Assembly (NCBI GenBank): GCA_030435675.1
Contig: CM059621.1
Location: 6,572,001 to 6,636,000, forward strand
Direction: 5' to 3'
Length of the DNA: 64,000 nt
From: Steinernema hermaphroditum
Lineage: Eukaryota > Nematoda > Chromadorea > Rhabditida > Steinernematidae
In this document: in pieces, positions 32,616 through 42,406 of the stretch
How the letters are laid out: the number at the start of each line of letters is the position of its first letter
Numbering within the stretch: the stretch's first letter is position 1
Translations under genes and position numbers: made by a program
The notes under the pieces: generated by a model
What the model saw: only the letters and a program-made list of their open reading frames with translations
The model's database searches: none
Told to the model about the DNA's origin: nothing

Positions 32616-33825
32616 TGAACCAATCAATTGAACCGCAAGCAAAACTTGCACAAAGAGAAATCCGTCAAATAACCTTCTTTAATTAAGCTCTAAGAATACG
32701 TTTTGTTAAAGGAATGGGTTTACGAGTTTATCTTGTACTAAAGGCTCGCGCCTTGTCAGACATCTCACATACACAAGAGAGCAAAAATCATACACTTATC
32801 GTTGGTCTTCTTATATCTTAGACTTCTTCCTAAGCCTAAGCCTAGTTCAAGTGCAGAAAGATCTGTCTAAGGTGCCTTGGAATCCCTGCATAACATCATT
32901 CGAGGAGCGATCAGTTTCAGGCACATGAGGACCGGCTGCACCGACACCGATTACGAATGATACGCGTAAGCCAATGAACCACATAGGGCTCAGATCCACT
33001 AACATTATGTTTCCGCGGACAGTTGGCCTTGCGCTTCTTCGCAGTTTTTGAGTCACGGTCAGCCTCCTTTGTAAACGCTGTTCTGAGTTTAGACACAGAC
33101 AGTTCAAAAGTGACTTATTCACAGCCGCTACGTCTTTGAAACCAATACTCGACCCTATCATTTTTAAATCTTTGGGCCAGTGTCTAGTCACAATCATCAG
33201 TCAATCTACGTATTTATCGTCGCATTCTCATGTCTTATTGTGAACATGACATTGCTACTGTTGTCGACATCCTTATGTTTACGCCTTCGTCAGCTATGAA
33301 TAACGAAGTCTGCATTATTTGAACTAGCAATAACAATGTATGGCACTAACTGTGGTTTGCACCTAAACTGTCATAATACAGACTCCTTGACGATATACTT
33401 CATATCTTCCTTGCAGGCCTATCCGTGAAGAAGCATTTAGACTCCACAATAACTATGCGTTGTTTTGCAAGCAAGATGATCGATTTACGTAGATTAGCAA
33501 CTCCCATATCTTTCTACTCTACATTCAATCGACCTTATGTTAAGTGCATGTTTTGACCGATTCTCTAATTATAATGCGCCCACATTGTTCTTCTTAAATG
33601 CAAAACAAATATAATAATGCGAAAACATTTTATCGCATACATCTTCATCATCCACGTGTCTTCTTTGATTTTCAGTAGTGGAATGGCTTCATTTTCAAAA
33701 AGTGCACGCACAGCATAAGATCCTTTTTCCATAATGTTAATCCTCAAAGTAGGGTGGGATTTTTCCACAGAGTCGAGCTTTTATGGAATAAAGTACTTTC
33801 CAATCCACCCTATATCATTGCAATC

Positions 33826-34794
33826 ATGCCTTCTTCTGAAGAGCTTGAGACCCTCTTCAACAGAATCCTCGATGCCAGTGCTGCCATCAATTTCCCAATG
33901 AAATTGCTCTGTATGTACGTGATCTACCGTCACTCTCCGAAGGAGATGGGCGCCCTTCCAATATTCATTCTGAACATATTCTTCTGGAACTTGTTGGCTA
34001 ATGTCTTCGGCGCCATTCTGCACATCATCCCTCAGTTTCCTTCTATGTGCTATCGCGCTGATGGACCGGTGCAGTTTCTCATGAAAAACGAGTACGTCTA
34101 CCACTTTTTCTTCGCTGGCACCTTCACTTGCATCACGAACTGTGGCCTGGCCATGAGCTTCGCTTTTCCCTATCGTTATCTTGTCTTCGTCCATCCCGAA
34201 CTTGTTAAAAAGGTCAAATTGAAGTGGGGAATCGCATTCTGTATCACCCTCCATACACTCTACTGTAGCATCTTCATTTACTACTACAGTAGCGCGGTTC
34301 TCAGCTACGACGACTATCCTTGGAAGGAGGAACTTCCTGCTCCAGGGAGAGTCTTCTGCTACTGGCCCTATGGATGGAGGAAGAACATCGTTCAAGTTAT
34401 TTTCTTTATTTTCACCACTATATCCGTCCTCATGGTAAGCGTCTTTTCGGTCATGCTTCTCAGGTCTCTGATGAAAGTGAGGGAAACTTTGGGTCTCGAA
34501 ACGATTGATATTCACCGTAAATACCTTGTATATCTGATGATTATCACTGCCGTACCGTTGATCTTCGGCGGAATTCCTGTTCTGATCTGTAATGTTTGTG
34601 TTCTCTTCCCTCATATAGAGCACTGCAAAGAGGCCATCATGATCTGCACTCTTATCCTATACAACCACGGAGCACTCTATTCCGTTGTTTCCATTGTCAC
34701 CTTCAAGCCTTATCTGAATGCAGTGAAAAGGATGGTGACGCATGTATTTCGCTCTGAGCACCACACCCAAGTGTTGATCTTTGTTAGCCATTGA
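33826..34794 (+). CDS. serpentine chemoreceptor, SRH-like, intronless
   Basis: A single frame of 322 aa from the ATG at 33826. Seven hydrophobic segments are visible, for example LPIFILNIFFWNLLANVFGA, GLAMSFAFPYRYLVFVHP (helix 3 end), WGIAFCITLHTLYCSIFIYY, VIFFIFTTISVLMVSVFSVM and YLVYLMIITAVPLIFGGIPV, and the C-terminal tail begins YSVVSIVTFKPYLNAVKRM. The pattern fits the nematode Srh/Str superfamily; the exact class is tentative. Such receptors sense odorants or peptides in neurons. An in-frame upstream extension lacks a better start. The AATAAA at 34794-34799 overlaps the A of the TGA stop, so the 3' UTR must be extremely short or another signal is used. Absence of introns is unusual for this family. 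Confidence 0.82.
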   Translation: MPSSEELETLFNRILDASAAINFPMKLLCMYVIYRHSPKEMGALPIFILNIFFWNLLANVFGAILHIIPQFPSMCYRADGPVQFLMKNEYVYHFFFAGTFTCITNCGLAMSFAFPYRYLVFVHPELVKKVKLKWGIAFCITLHTLYCSIFIYYYSSAVLSYDDYPWKEELPAPGRVFCYWPYGWRKNIVQVIFFIFTTISVLMVSVFSVMLLRSLMKVRETLGLETIDIHRKYLVYLMIITAVPLIFGGIPVLICNVCVLFPHIEHCKEAIMICTLILYNHGALYSVVSIVTFKPYLNAVKRMVTHVFRSEHHTQVLIFVSH

Positions 34795-34799
34795 ATAAA
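34794..34799 (+). terminator. AATAAA overlapping the stop codon of the SRH-like gene
   Basis: The first A is the last base of the TGA stop. Cleavage 10-20 bases downstream would leave a 3' UTR of roughly 15-25 bases. Confidence 0.5.
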
Positions 34800-35847
34800 A
34801 TTTGTTGCCTTTGTAATCGTCGGCCAAATAGTTCGGATACCGGGAATGACAACACGAAGTTCATCTCACATGTGTACCTAAAGTGAATAAGCAGTTTCAC
34901 ACAGCTATATGAAGCGATTACGGATTACGAACGTAAATCGAGAACTGCGAATACAATGTAGCCTGCCAAGTTCATATTCAAGTATTCCTAGACCAAGCTT
35001 GTACTAAAACTATTCAGCTGTTTTTATTCAGTTTTTAGTCAGTTATTTAGTTAGTTGGATTGTTTGGCATAAGCAGCCGCACTACTGCGCAACACCCTTA
35101 CATTGCTTGTGACAGAATTTGCTTTCTCCTCTTGCTGTAGTTCTTAGAATAAACACGAGCCGAAAAATGTATAGTTTCTTTTGTTGCCTCGGTGGAGGAT
35201 ACTCGACACCCACATGATGAATAATTCAAGGACAAATCCAAAGAATCCTATATCACTTTATGGGTGCTAGTTACTTATTGAGTGTTCGTTCGGCTTGCTC
35301 TCGGTTTCTATCTTGCCCATTTTTATTGTATGAGCCTAACACAAGACTTATCGTAAGCAGCAGATGTCTAGTCATAGAACGGTGAGAGTTAATTAAAAGG
35401 AAAATTAAGTCAGTGACTGAGTTCGTTGTGTACACAGAAAGTGACGATTTAAGTAACCAAAGGGCAGAGGTGGAGATAATATTGGACTAATAAAGCGAAT
35501 GCAAGCGGTTTGTCGACGTGTAACTGTTAAATCTCATTTTAGAAGCTTCTTAGTAAATTAACTTCTACAACAAAGAACTACTAGAAGACTTGCTCAGTAA
35601 TTTGCGTGTTACAAGGCTGTGACCCGCTAACCACTACTTGGAACGTTATTAAAATCCTTTGTGAATGCGTAGGTCAATAAGTCCACTGCTTTCTTGCTTA
35701 CTCGGTACTCAAACTTTCACGGATCAACCACCAATACAACAAATACCCCTAAAAGACAGAGATAACCTAACGTCAGATGGCGTGACAGTGACAATAAGTA
35801 GTAAAGTCTTTGTTTCCCGATCGCGATCTTTGCCCCCATTGTCTCTT
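34800..35847. other. intergenic, no gene seen
   Basis: AT-rich, with short simple runs (TTTTTAGTCAGTTATTTAGT near 35030). No coding signal. The last 100 bases are the promoter of the first saposin-like gene. Confidence 0.5.
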
Positions 35848-35875
35848 TATATAGCAGAATCAATCGTGATTATCA
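35848..35875 (+). promoter_or_regulatory. TATA box and GATA site before the first saposin-like gene
   Basis: TATATA at 35848-35853 lies 44 bases before the ATG and TTATCA (reverse of TGATAA) at 35870-35875 lies 17 bases before it. TGATAA is the site of intestinal GATA factors of the ELT-2 type in nematodes. TTCCAG two bases before the ATG may be a trans-splice acceptor. Confidence 0.5.
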
Positions 35876-35891
35876 ACTCTTCCGTTCCAGA

Positions 35892-36206
35892 ATGGTTTCC
35901 AAGCTCGCCATCGCCGCCTTCATAACTCTCAGTACGATCGTCTCCGCCTGCGAGTTCAGTGGATGCGAGAATTGCAAGAAGATCGTCGATGGCACGAAAG
36001 CCCAACTCCACAGCAACATCGCCAACGTTGGCTACCACGAGCTCGAAGACGCGTTGGGAAAAGAGTGTGACCTCTTCGACCTCACGAGTTTCCAGTGCTT
36101 GAAGAAGTGCAAACAGACCTACTGGCCTGCCATGCCTCACATCATCCATCCCATCAAGGCAGGAGCCAATGCATTTGAAATCTGCCAGATCGTCGGTCAA
36201 TGTTGA
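35892..36206 (+). CDS. small secreted cysteine-rich protein, saposin-like (copy A)
   Basis: 104 aa, one exon. A signal peptide (MVSKLAIAAFITLSTIVSA) is followed by CEFSGCENCKKIVDG, then GKECDLF, FQCLKKC and a final EICQIVGQC. The CxxC start, paired Cys in the middle and CxxxxxC end fit the saposin B fold used by caenopores (nematode SPP peptides), which disrupt microbial membranes or bind lipid. It has one or two more Cys than the minimal six, so another small Cys-rich family remains possible. The paralogue at 37313 shares the MVSKL start and GC..CKK.VD core. The TATA and GATA motifs suggest strong intestinal expression (inference). Confidence 0.75.
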   Translation: MVSKLAIAAFITLSTIVSACEFSGCENCKKIVDGTKAQLHSNIANVGYHELEDALGKECDLFDLTSFQCLKKCKQTYWPAMPHIIHPIKAGANAFEICQIVGQC

Positions 36207-37243
36207 TGATAACGAGAAAAGGTGTTCTGCAATAAATGAATGAATTCCGTTGTTTCGTACACTTTCCTCTGACTCCAGCTGGTTTCAAACAGTTCAGCGG
36301 GCCATTCGTCACGAAAACCAATGGATTATCTTTATATCTCTCCTGTTTTGGCTACTTTCACAGAGACCTGCCATTTATGAGAGCTTGAGACTCAGTGAAA
36401 GGCTTTTGATTTGGTATTTTACTGCTCCATTTACTCAGTTCGATGCTCGATACTCGTTTTTTGTTTTTCGAACACTCGTTAGTTTGAAACTATTGTTTAA
36501 TAAACTGATGAACTTGGATCTTAACGAGGAACTGGTGAATTCATTTATTCTTCGGTGAACTAAATGTTTTCTGGATAACGGCTTCCAGCAAAGCTTCTAG
36601 CCTTCAAGGGCTGCAAAGGATGCAAGAAGATGGTCGACGACGTCAAAGTCCGCTTCAACAACAACTTCTGCGACGTCACTTTTTCTGTCTGTGTGTTAAG
36701 AAGATGGCGAACAAGCTCCCTCGGATTGTGGATAGCGAGGGCCACCCTATGCCAAAAACTATACTAACAAGGGAACCCTCCAAGGCGGACACTTCTGAAG
36801 GTTCTCTTGATAGTTCATTCAAGATTAATTAAGTTCACCCAGTCCTCACTAAGTCATTATTGAATTCTGCTTTCATGCGTTTGTGTCACAGTTGTTTCGT
36901 TATCGCGAGTGTGAACGTGCTTCCTTGAAAGAGAATCACGAGAACAAAGGACAACAATAAAATGGGAATGATAATACGTGGGAAGATGAAGAAAAAATGA
37001 CAAAAGACGTGGAAATGTTGGCGAAGGGTGGCTGTTGCTTCAAGGAAGTAAGTCATTTTCTGACGCAATAGTACGTGTTTCATGGTACCTGGCTAAGCAT
37101 AAGCGAGACAGAGGGCCTTTTTGGTCTTCTTAGCTTTATTTTTTTCAAGGAGAACTCACCTTATCGAACTGTGTTCACGAAACACGTAACAGACTTTGCC
37201 CTTTCCCACCTTATGTCAAAGATCAGCGACCTTCTGAACTCTT
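36207..37243. other. spacer between saposin-like genes, with a gene fragment
   Basis: Contains a broken third copy (36597-36669). Downstream, 36690-36832 has a frame MANKLPRIVDSEGHPMPK without splice support. TTATCG at 37161-37166 is a possible GATA site for the next gene. Confidence 0.5.
36597..36669 (+). pseudogene. fragment of a saposin-like gene (third copy)
   Basis: About 73 bases match 37367-37439 of copy B with only a few differences, encoding AFKGCKGCKKMVDDVKVRFN. Upstream there is no signal peptide and downstream the match stops abruptly at TTCTGCGACGTC. The near identity points to a recent partial duplication. Confidence 0.8.
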
Positions 37244-37268
37244 TATAAACTCTCCTCCAGCAGGATAA
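37244..37268 (+). promoter_or_regulatory. TATA box and GATA site before the second saposin-like gene
   Basis: TATAAA at 37244-37249 is 69 bases before the ATG; GATAA at 37264-37268 follows. The same two motif types precede copy A, which suggests shared regulation. Confidence 0.45.
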
Positions 37269-37312
37269 CATCATTGTCCTCTAGTGCTCCACTTCCCTTC
37301 TCCCACCGAAGA

Positions 37313-37642
37313 ATGGTCTCGAAGCTCAGTCTCATCACGCTGGCCGCTCTTGTGACCCTCGCGACCTCCTGTGCCTTCGAGGGCTGCGACGGATGCAAGA
37401 AGATGGTCGACGACGTCAAAGTCCGCTTCAACAACAACTTCTCCAATGTCGACGACGAAGAACTTCGTCAAGCGCTGGAGACTGAGTGCAAACTGCTCGA
37501 GAAGCCCGACGAACAGAACCCGAAGAAGTGCGTCTACTCATGCGGCCGCTACGTCTACAACCTCCCCGTGCGCATGCTTGCACCGCTGAAGGCCGGAGAA
37601 GATAGCGTGAAGGTGTGCATGGCAGCAGAGCAATGTCAGTGA
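37313..37642 (+). CDS. small secreted cysteine-rich protein, saposin-like (copy B)
   Basis: 109 aa, one exon, from the ATG at 37313. A signal peptide (MVSKLSLITLAALVTLATS) precedes CAFEGCDGCKKMVDDVKVRF, ETECKLLE, KKCVYSCG and a final KVCMAAEQCQ. The Cys layout matches copy A. The codons are GC-rich compared with the flanks, consistent with high expression. A 73-base piece of this gene is repeated at 36597-36669. The role is probably lipid or membrane interaction in the gut lumen, by analogy with caenopores; this is inference. Confidence 0.78.
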   Translation: MVSKLSLITLAALVTLATSCAFEGCDGCKKMVDDVKVRFNNNFSNVDDEELRQALETECKLLEKPDEQNPKKCVYSCGRYVYNLPVRMLAPLKAGEDSVKVCMAAEQCQ

Positions 37643-37751
37643 ATCTGAAGTAAATGCGATGTTTTAAGCTTCGTGTGCGGCTGTTAAATAATGTTATACT
37701 TTTGAGATTAGTCTAACAGGCATATACCGCACTACCATTTGCGCGGTAGTT

Positions 37752-38081
37752 AAGCTGTCTGGCATGGGCTCAAAGGTCAACTGTCCGAAAATGAGCCCAC
37801 GCTTGGGCTTAGGCTTAGGCTCAAAGGTCTACTGTCTGAAAATAAGCCTAAGCCTAAGCCCAAGCTGTCTAGCATGGGCTCAAAGGTCAACTGTCTGAAA
37901 ATAAGCCTACGATTGGGCTTAGGCTTAGGTTCAAAGGTCAACTGTCTGAAAATAAGCCTGAGCCTAAGCCCAAGCTGTCTAACATGGGCTCAAAGGTCAA
38001 CTGTCTGAAAATAAGCCTACGATTGGGCTTAGGCTTAGGTTCAAAGGTCAACTGTCTGAAAATAAGGCTAAGCCTAGGCTT
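37752..38081. repeat. three 110-bp tandem repeats with internal foldbacks
   Basis: Units start at 37752, 37862 and 37972, exactly 110 bases apart, each beginning AAGCTGTCT..CATGGGCTCAAAGG. Inside each unit TTGGGCTTAGGCTTAGG is opposed, about 30-35 bases later, by CCTAAGCCTAAGCCCAA-type sequence, so one unit can fold into a hairpin of about 18 bp. The motif CAAAGGTCAACTGTCTGAAA occurs twice per unit. The third unit is diverged at its end. Confidence 0.9.
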
Positions 38082-38163
38082 ATTCTTATTTTCTTTTTTT
38101 AAAGCCTCGTGCATCTAACATTATTATTTAATACTTTTTACAACGGCTTTTGCAAATGCATCA

Positions 38164-39844
38164 TTACACAATATTTAGTTTCGCATCAGCTTGATCGTAT
38201 TTGGTCTTGTAGTCGTCGAAGAGTTTCGTTAACGCATCACAGTATTTCTGATGAAGTTCGTCGATTTGCTCCTGTGTCGGTTCTTCGACCCTTTCTACAG
38301 GAATTGGCGCTCCGACTGAAATGGTCAAATAGATGATAAATGTATGAGCTTTGTGTGGTTACAAGCATTCAGAACAACCCAGTATAAATCCCCGAAACAT
38401 GCATGGAATAAGGGATTTAAAGGCATACCCACTGTATTGATAGGCACTCGAAAAGGCAGAAGACCAAATCGGTAGTTGAAGATGCCTCGTCCATGGAAGA
38501 GAGGAGGACTGAATCCGGCCAATTTTTTGAATCCACTCTAAATACCCTCCAGTTGGCCATCTCTTTTTTCCTGTCCACTCACCTGTACTTTCCTCAAAAG
38601 AGTGCCCCTTTCGCTGGTGATCTGAGCAAAAGCGCTGTTTTCGCCGAAGTTGTAAACAGGCACTAGGTGGGCCCTGAAAGGCCGTCATCAAACAGCATCT
38701 TTTTTGGGCTGTACATACCCATGTTTCAGGGCGAGCTTCACAAATCCTTTTCTCGATTTCAGCGTCAGGTCAAAGTTCTCGGGATTCGCGTCGAGAGCCT
38801 CTTCTGCACCGCCAAGCACAATAGCAACGGCGTTTCCTCCCTTTTTGTCGCTCAAAACATGACTGATGCTTTCCTTCGAAGCGCTTATCACACCTAAACT
38901 ACACTCAAAGTTGCTCATCTAGGAATACACCCAACCTGAAGCCATGATGAGTTCTCGCCTAAGCGGGATCCAAAAGTTGAGGTTAATAGTCGCCAGATAA
39001 GGCGTGATTCCAGGAAACGTCGCGCTGAACCCCGTGCCTTCCGTTGCGAAAGAGCCAAAGAGTCCAAGACTGAGGATTCCATGGGGGTGAGAACCAACGA
39101 TGTAGTTGTGTTCTGGCGATAGTTCAGCAGTTTTGACTGTCTTTAAGGGGAAGAAGTTGGCGAAGCGTGTCCACAGTGGCAGATTTCTGTACCACGATGC
39201 TCTTCTTGATCCTTTGAATGGAGTTTCATAGTCGTAGATGAACCAAGCTACGTACAGAGCTACCAGCCACCTAAAACGTGATCATAGTCACCAAATTGGG
39301 CACAAAGGCCGGGTAATACTAGTGTGACACAGGCTGTCTCACGCTGATCCAGCCTTTGCATCTAAATGGACTGAAATCTTATGGAAAAGTCCTATATAGT
39401 CGTGTGCACTTTACCCTCACGGTCCCAACGGTATCTATCTGATAGATAATTACGAAAAAGATCTACATAAACAAAAAATCAGAAAGGAATGGGGGTGAAA
39501 GCCGATCTAAAGTAGACAGCGATGCTCATCAAATCGCCATTATGGACTATAACCACACACACATCCATTGATGTTCAAGTTGTATTTGGCTACGTCCTGG
39601 GCTTGCTTATTATTTGTACTTATCAGGGTTAGAGGAGACTCATGTAGGCTGCTTATCCACCAATATTCAGCACTCTTCGGAGAATCAGGGCGTAAACAAC
39701 TCACCAGAAAGAGGTGCAAAATATCAAATAGAAAGGCAAGACGAGAGAAATCACAGGAAGTAGAAGAAAAGTGAAGACGTGGTAGAACACGGCGAGCGTC
39801 TCGATTCGTCGATGGAGGGGAACATCGAGCGGGGCAAAAATCAT
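38164..39844 (-). CDS. diacylglycerol O-acyltransferase 2 family protein (copy A)
   Basis: ER-membrane acyltransferase making triacylglycerol (or related esters) from acyl-CoA. Six exons join in frame: 39844-39705, 39270-38936, 38893-38719, 38673-38583, 38537-38429, 38315-38164, giving 333 aa. The N-terminus has [17 protein letters not shown] and a hydrophobic hairpin. The catalytic motif HPHG is at 39078-39089 within [14 protein letters not shown]. Other family blocks are [51 protein letters not shown] and [16 protein letters not shown] a few bases before the ATG suggests trans-splicing. A 45-nt intron (38538-38582) splits an exon that is whole in copy B. Whether the substrate is diacylglycerol, monoacylglycerol or wax alcohol cannot be told from motifs. 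Confidence 0.93.
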
Positions 39845-42406
39845 CTCTATCGATCTGAAAAGATGTTATTTTGTTGGACAAGTGGAAGAAGAACGAAGTG
39901 ATCACCAGTGATCGGCAGTCTCAGGCCGATTGAAAACAATCGGAATAGTGCACTAAGATTGATTCAATAGAAGATCTGAACACACTACGGAATAACAAAT
40001 ACACCACATCTTCTGTTATTCATCTACGTGTGAAGCACAAAATATGTGGTTTGAGAGGGAAAACAGCGGAAACACCCACGTGTGATGCAGACTGGTTAAA
40101 CTACAAACTTCAAAACGCGATGTTTCCGTTCAAAAGTGACAAGATTTGACACATTGATCCGCTGCTCCACTTACGAAAAAGCAAACAAAAAATGTGCTAT
40201 CGTTTGCGATTCACATCACTACAACTAGAAGATAAAGTTTGAGAGATGCCTGAAGAGATTGAACAAGAGTTCCAGCTGTTCCTTCTCGTTACTTCAAGAA
40301 TCGGTCAAGAATCCACAGGAATTTTCAGGTTCAGAATATTCAATTTTTCTACCCTTTTTCTATTTCTCGATAACTGAACTCTTTGGCAAACGATTATTGG
40401 GTTGGTGTATTGAAAATGTCAGTGACATAAACATGGCATAATTTCGCAGTATTTACTCACAGGGAACAACTGATCGGCGCATTGTGGAGTACACTGAACT
40501 ACAACCCTACATTATGATTTTCCCCTTGTCCATTGCATTCTTCCTGATCATGGAGAAGTATCCCAGTATGACGGTCCTTAATCTGGTATCTTAGCATGAC
40601 CTACTAGTATGCAAAGTTTCAGCCAAATCGGAGGGGACCATGTTTGACACTTCCTTTGGCAACGTTCAAGCGTTCTGAACCAGAGGGAGAATCATTTGAG
40701 CGTTCATGCCATGTAAAAATCTGTTTAATCGTCCAGGCAAGTCCTTCATTACAAACAATGAGAGATTCCACAATGACCGATGACCCTATACTGTGCGTGT
40801 TTATCACTCTGGTTTCCACACCGATGACCGATGACCCATCTCATTATCTTGTGAATCTCGCAACACAGATGGAACCAAAGATATTTATTTCACAGCTGCA
40901 AGCTAATTATAATAAACACAGGGCGTCACAAAAATCGACATTTCAAGTAGGACATCGTCGATGGCGAATGGCAGCACAGGTGGTTGGGCCGGCCTCATCG
41001 AATCGATGCCCAGAATATATAGCTAATACATATATCTGAAATAATCGCAATTATTTAATGAATCGACTTTGGGTCGGGATGGAAGTACTGTTCAGCTGCC
41101 CAACAGGCACTTATAACTTAGGCTGTAGGAACTTCTACGGACGCAAAAATGCATTTTCCTTTGATGGTTAAATTGGCCAAAACGACTTACTTTTTTGAAA
41201 CATAGCAGCTCAACAACGAATCGACTTCCATCTGGTCTACCCTGAAAACAGGCATGATAATAGATATTAGTCCGTTTCAGATCGACCCGCGTTCCTTCGA
41301 CAAAGCAGGAAAGCACGACAAAGCGGCTCTTCGTTCGCCTTTCTCTCGGTGAAATAACACCGGGAAGCTAATTATTTTCCAAGCCTTTGAAAACCGAACA
41401 CAATTACAGCTACAAATGGCGATGAGAGAAGGAAAAGAGAAAAGATCCGCTGGTGCTCTTTTGGGCTATTTTGAAAGTTACAGAACTGTGGGACCACCTT
41501 GTGTTTTGCAGCAGAGACTTATTTTGTAGCCTTTTTCCTATGCAATTTAGCTAAGGAAGTACAAATGATTTTTTTCTTTCTTAAGGAGACTTTGGGGTTT
41601 ATCTGGGAGTTTCTCGAAGAGGTGTCAACTAAGAAGTCGAATTATCTTTCTCCGATCATAAACTCCAGCCAAAAAGATAATACAGCAGGGCAAAGTGTCC
41701 TTGAGTGTTCTTTGGTCACATATTTATTGTGGTTGTTATTTCGTTCAATCTGCATGTATTGTGGAAAGCTACTGTTGAAAGATAGATAGATGAACAAGGA
41801 GAGCACGCAAAGTTCCGGACAGATTTAGCCCTTTAACCAAGCGGTTGGTGATTAAGACGTAGGTGCAATTTCTCAACACGAAGCATAATCTCTACGATAA
41901 GATCACAGCATCAAGTAGCAGAAACGTACTTTGGCCGACAGCTCTGCAAGCTGTTTCAGTTCTTCGAAAGCAGTTAATGGAGAAGCTGATAAATTGGGTA
42001 CTTTGACCCAACGAAAAAGGCACATGGGAGACACAGTATTGTCCATCTCTCTACATGAACTTTATAGGAAGCATGAGAATTGTCTCAGTCTCAGGATTAT
42101 GTGAGAAAAAGATGCAGTTATAGCACCAAACCTAGGCAAAACCCGAACGGGTAACTACGTACAGGCATAAAATCAACTGGTGTCAAGTAAGTTTCAGTAA
42201 GTCTTCCTCTCCTACAACCCATCGTCCAAAGGTACGTCCAGTACGAGAGACGTATCACAAGATGTTTATAAGTTTATAGGAAGCATGCCAATTGCCTCTG
42301 TTGAGATTCTACCCACTTTAGAAGGCCGAGAAGACTCGACTCTATCTCCACACTCATTGCGACACAAATATTTATTAAATTCCACCGGACATAACAACAA
42401 GACCCG
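39845..42406. other. spacer between the two DGAT2 genes
   Basis: No secure gene. On the minus strand near 41180-41240 there is an exon-like piece with TTTTCAG before GRPDGSRFVVELLCFKK and GTAAGT after it, but no partner exons could be joined. The words TTATAGGAAGCATG..AATTG occur at about 42062 and 42276. The rest is AT-rich. Confidence 0.45.

Larger units (their letters stand above)
31091..33825. other. intergenic with repeats
   Basis: No gene is supported. The stretch holds a dispersed repeat copy (31496-31690), an inverted repeat (32469-32615), and a pair of diverged direct repeats (32519-32575 and 32847-32903). An open frame at 31441-31944 runs through the dispersed repeat and is not considered coding. 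Confidence 0.55.

Noticed and set aside
33781..34623. 280-codon frame on the minus strand
   Set aside because: It is antisense to the SRH-like receptor, which has seven clear membrane segments on the plus strand.
37752..38081. CRISPR array
   Set aside because: The three units are contiguous 110-bp tandem repeats without variable spacers, in a nematode genome.
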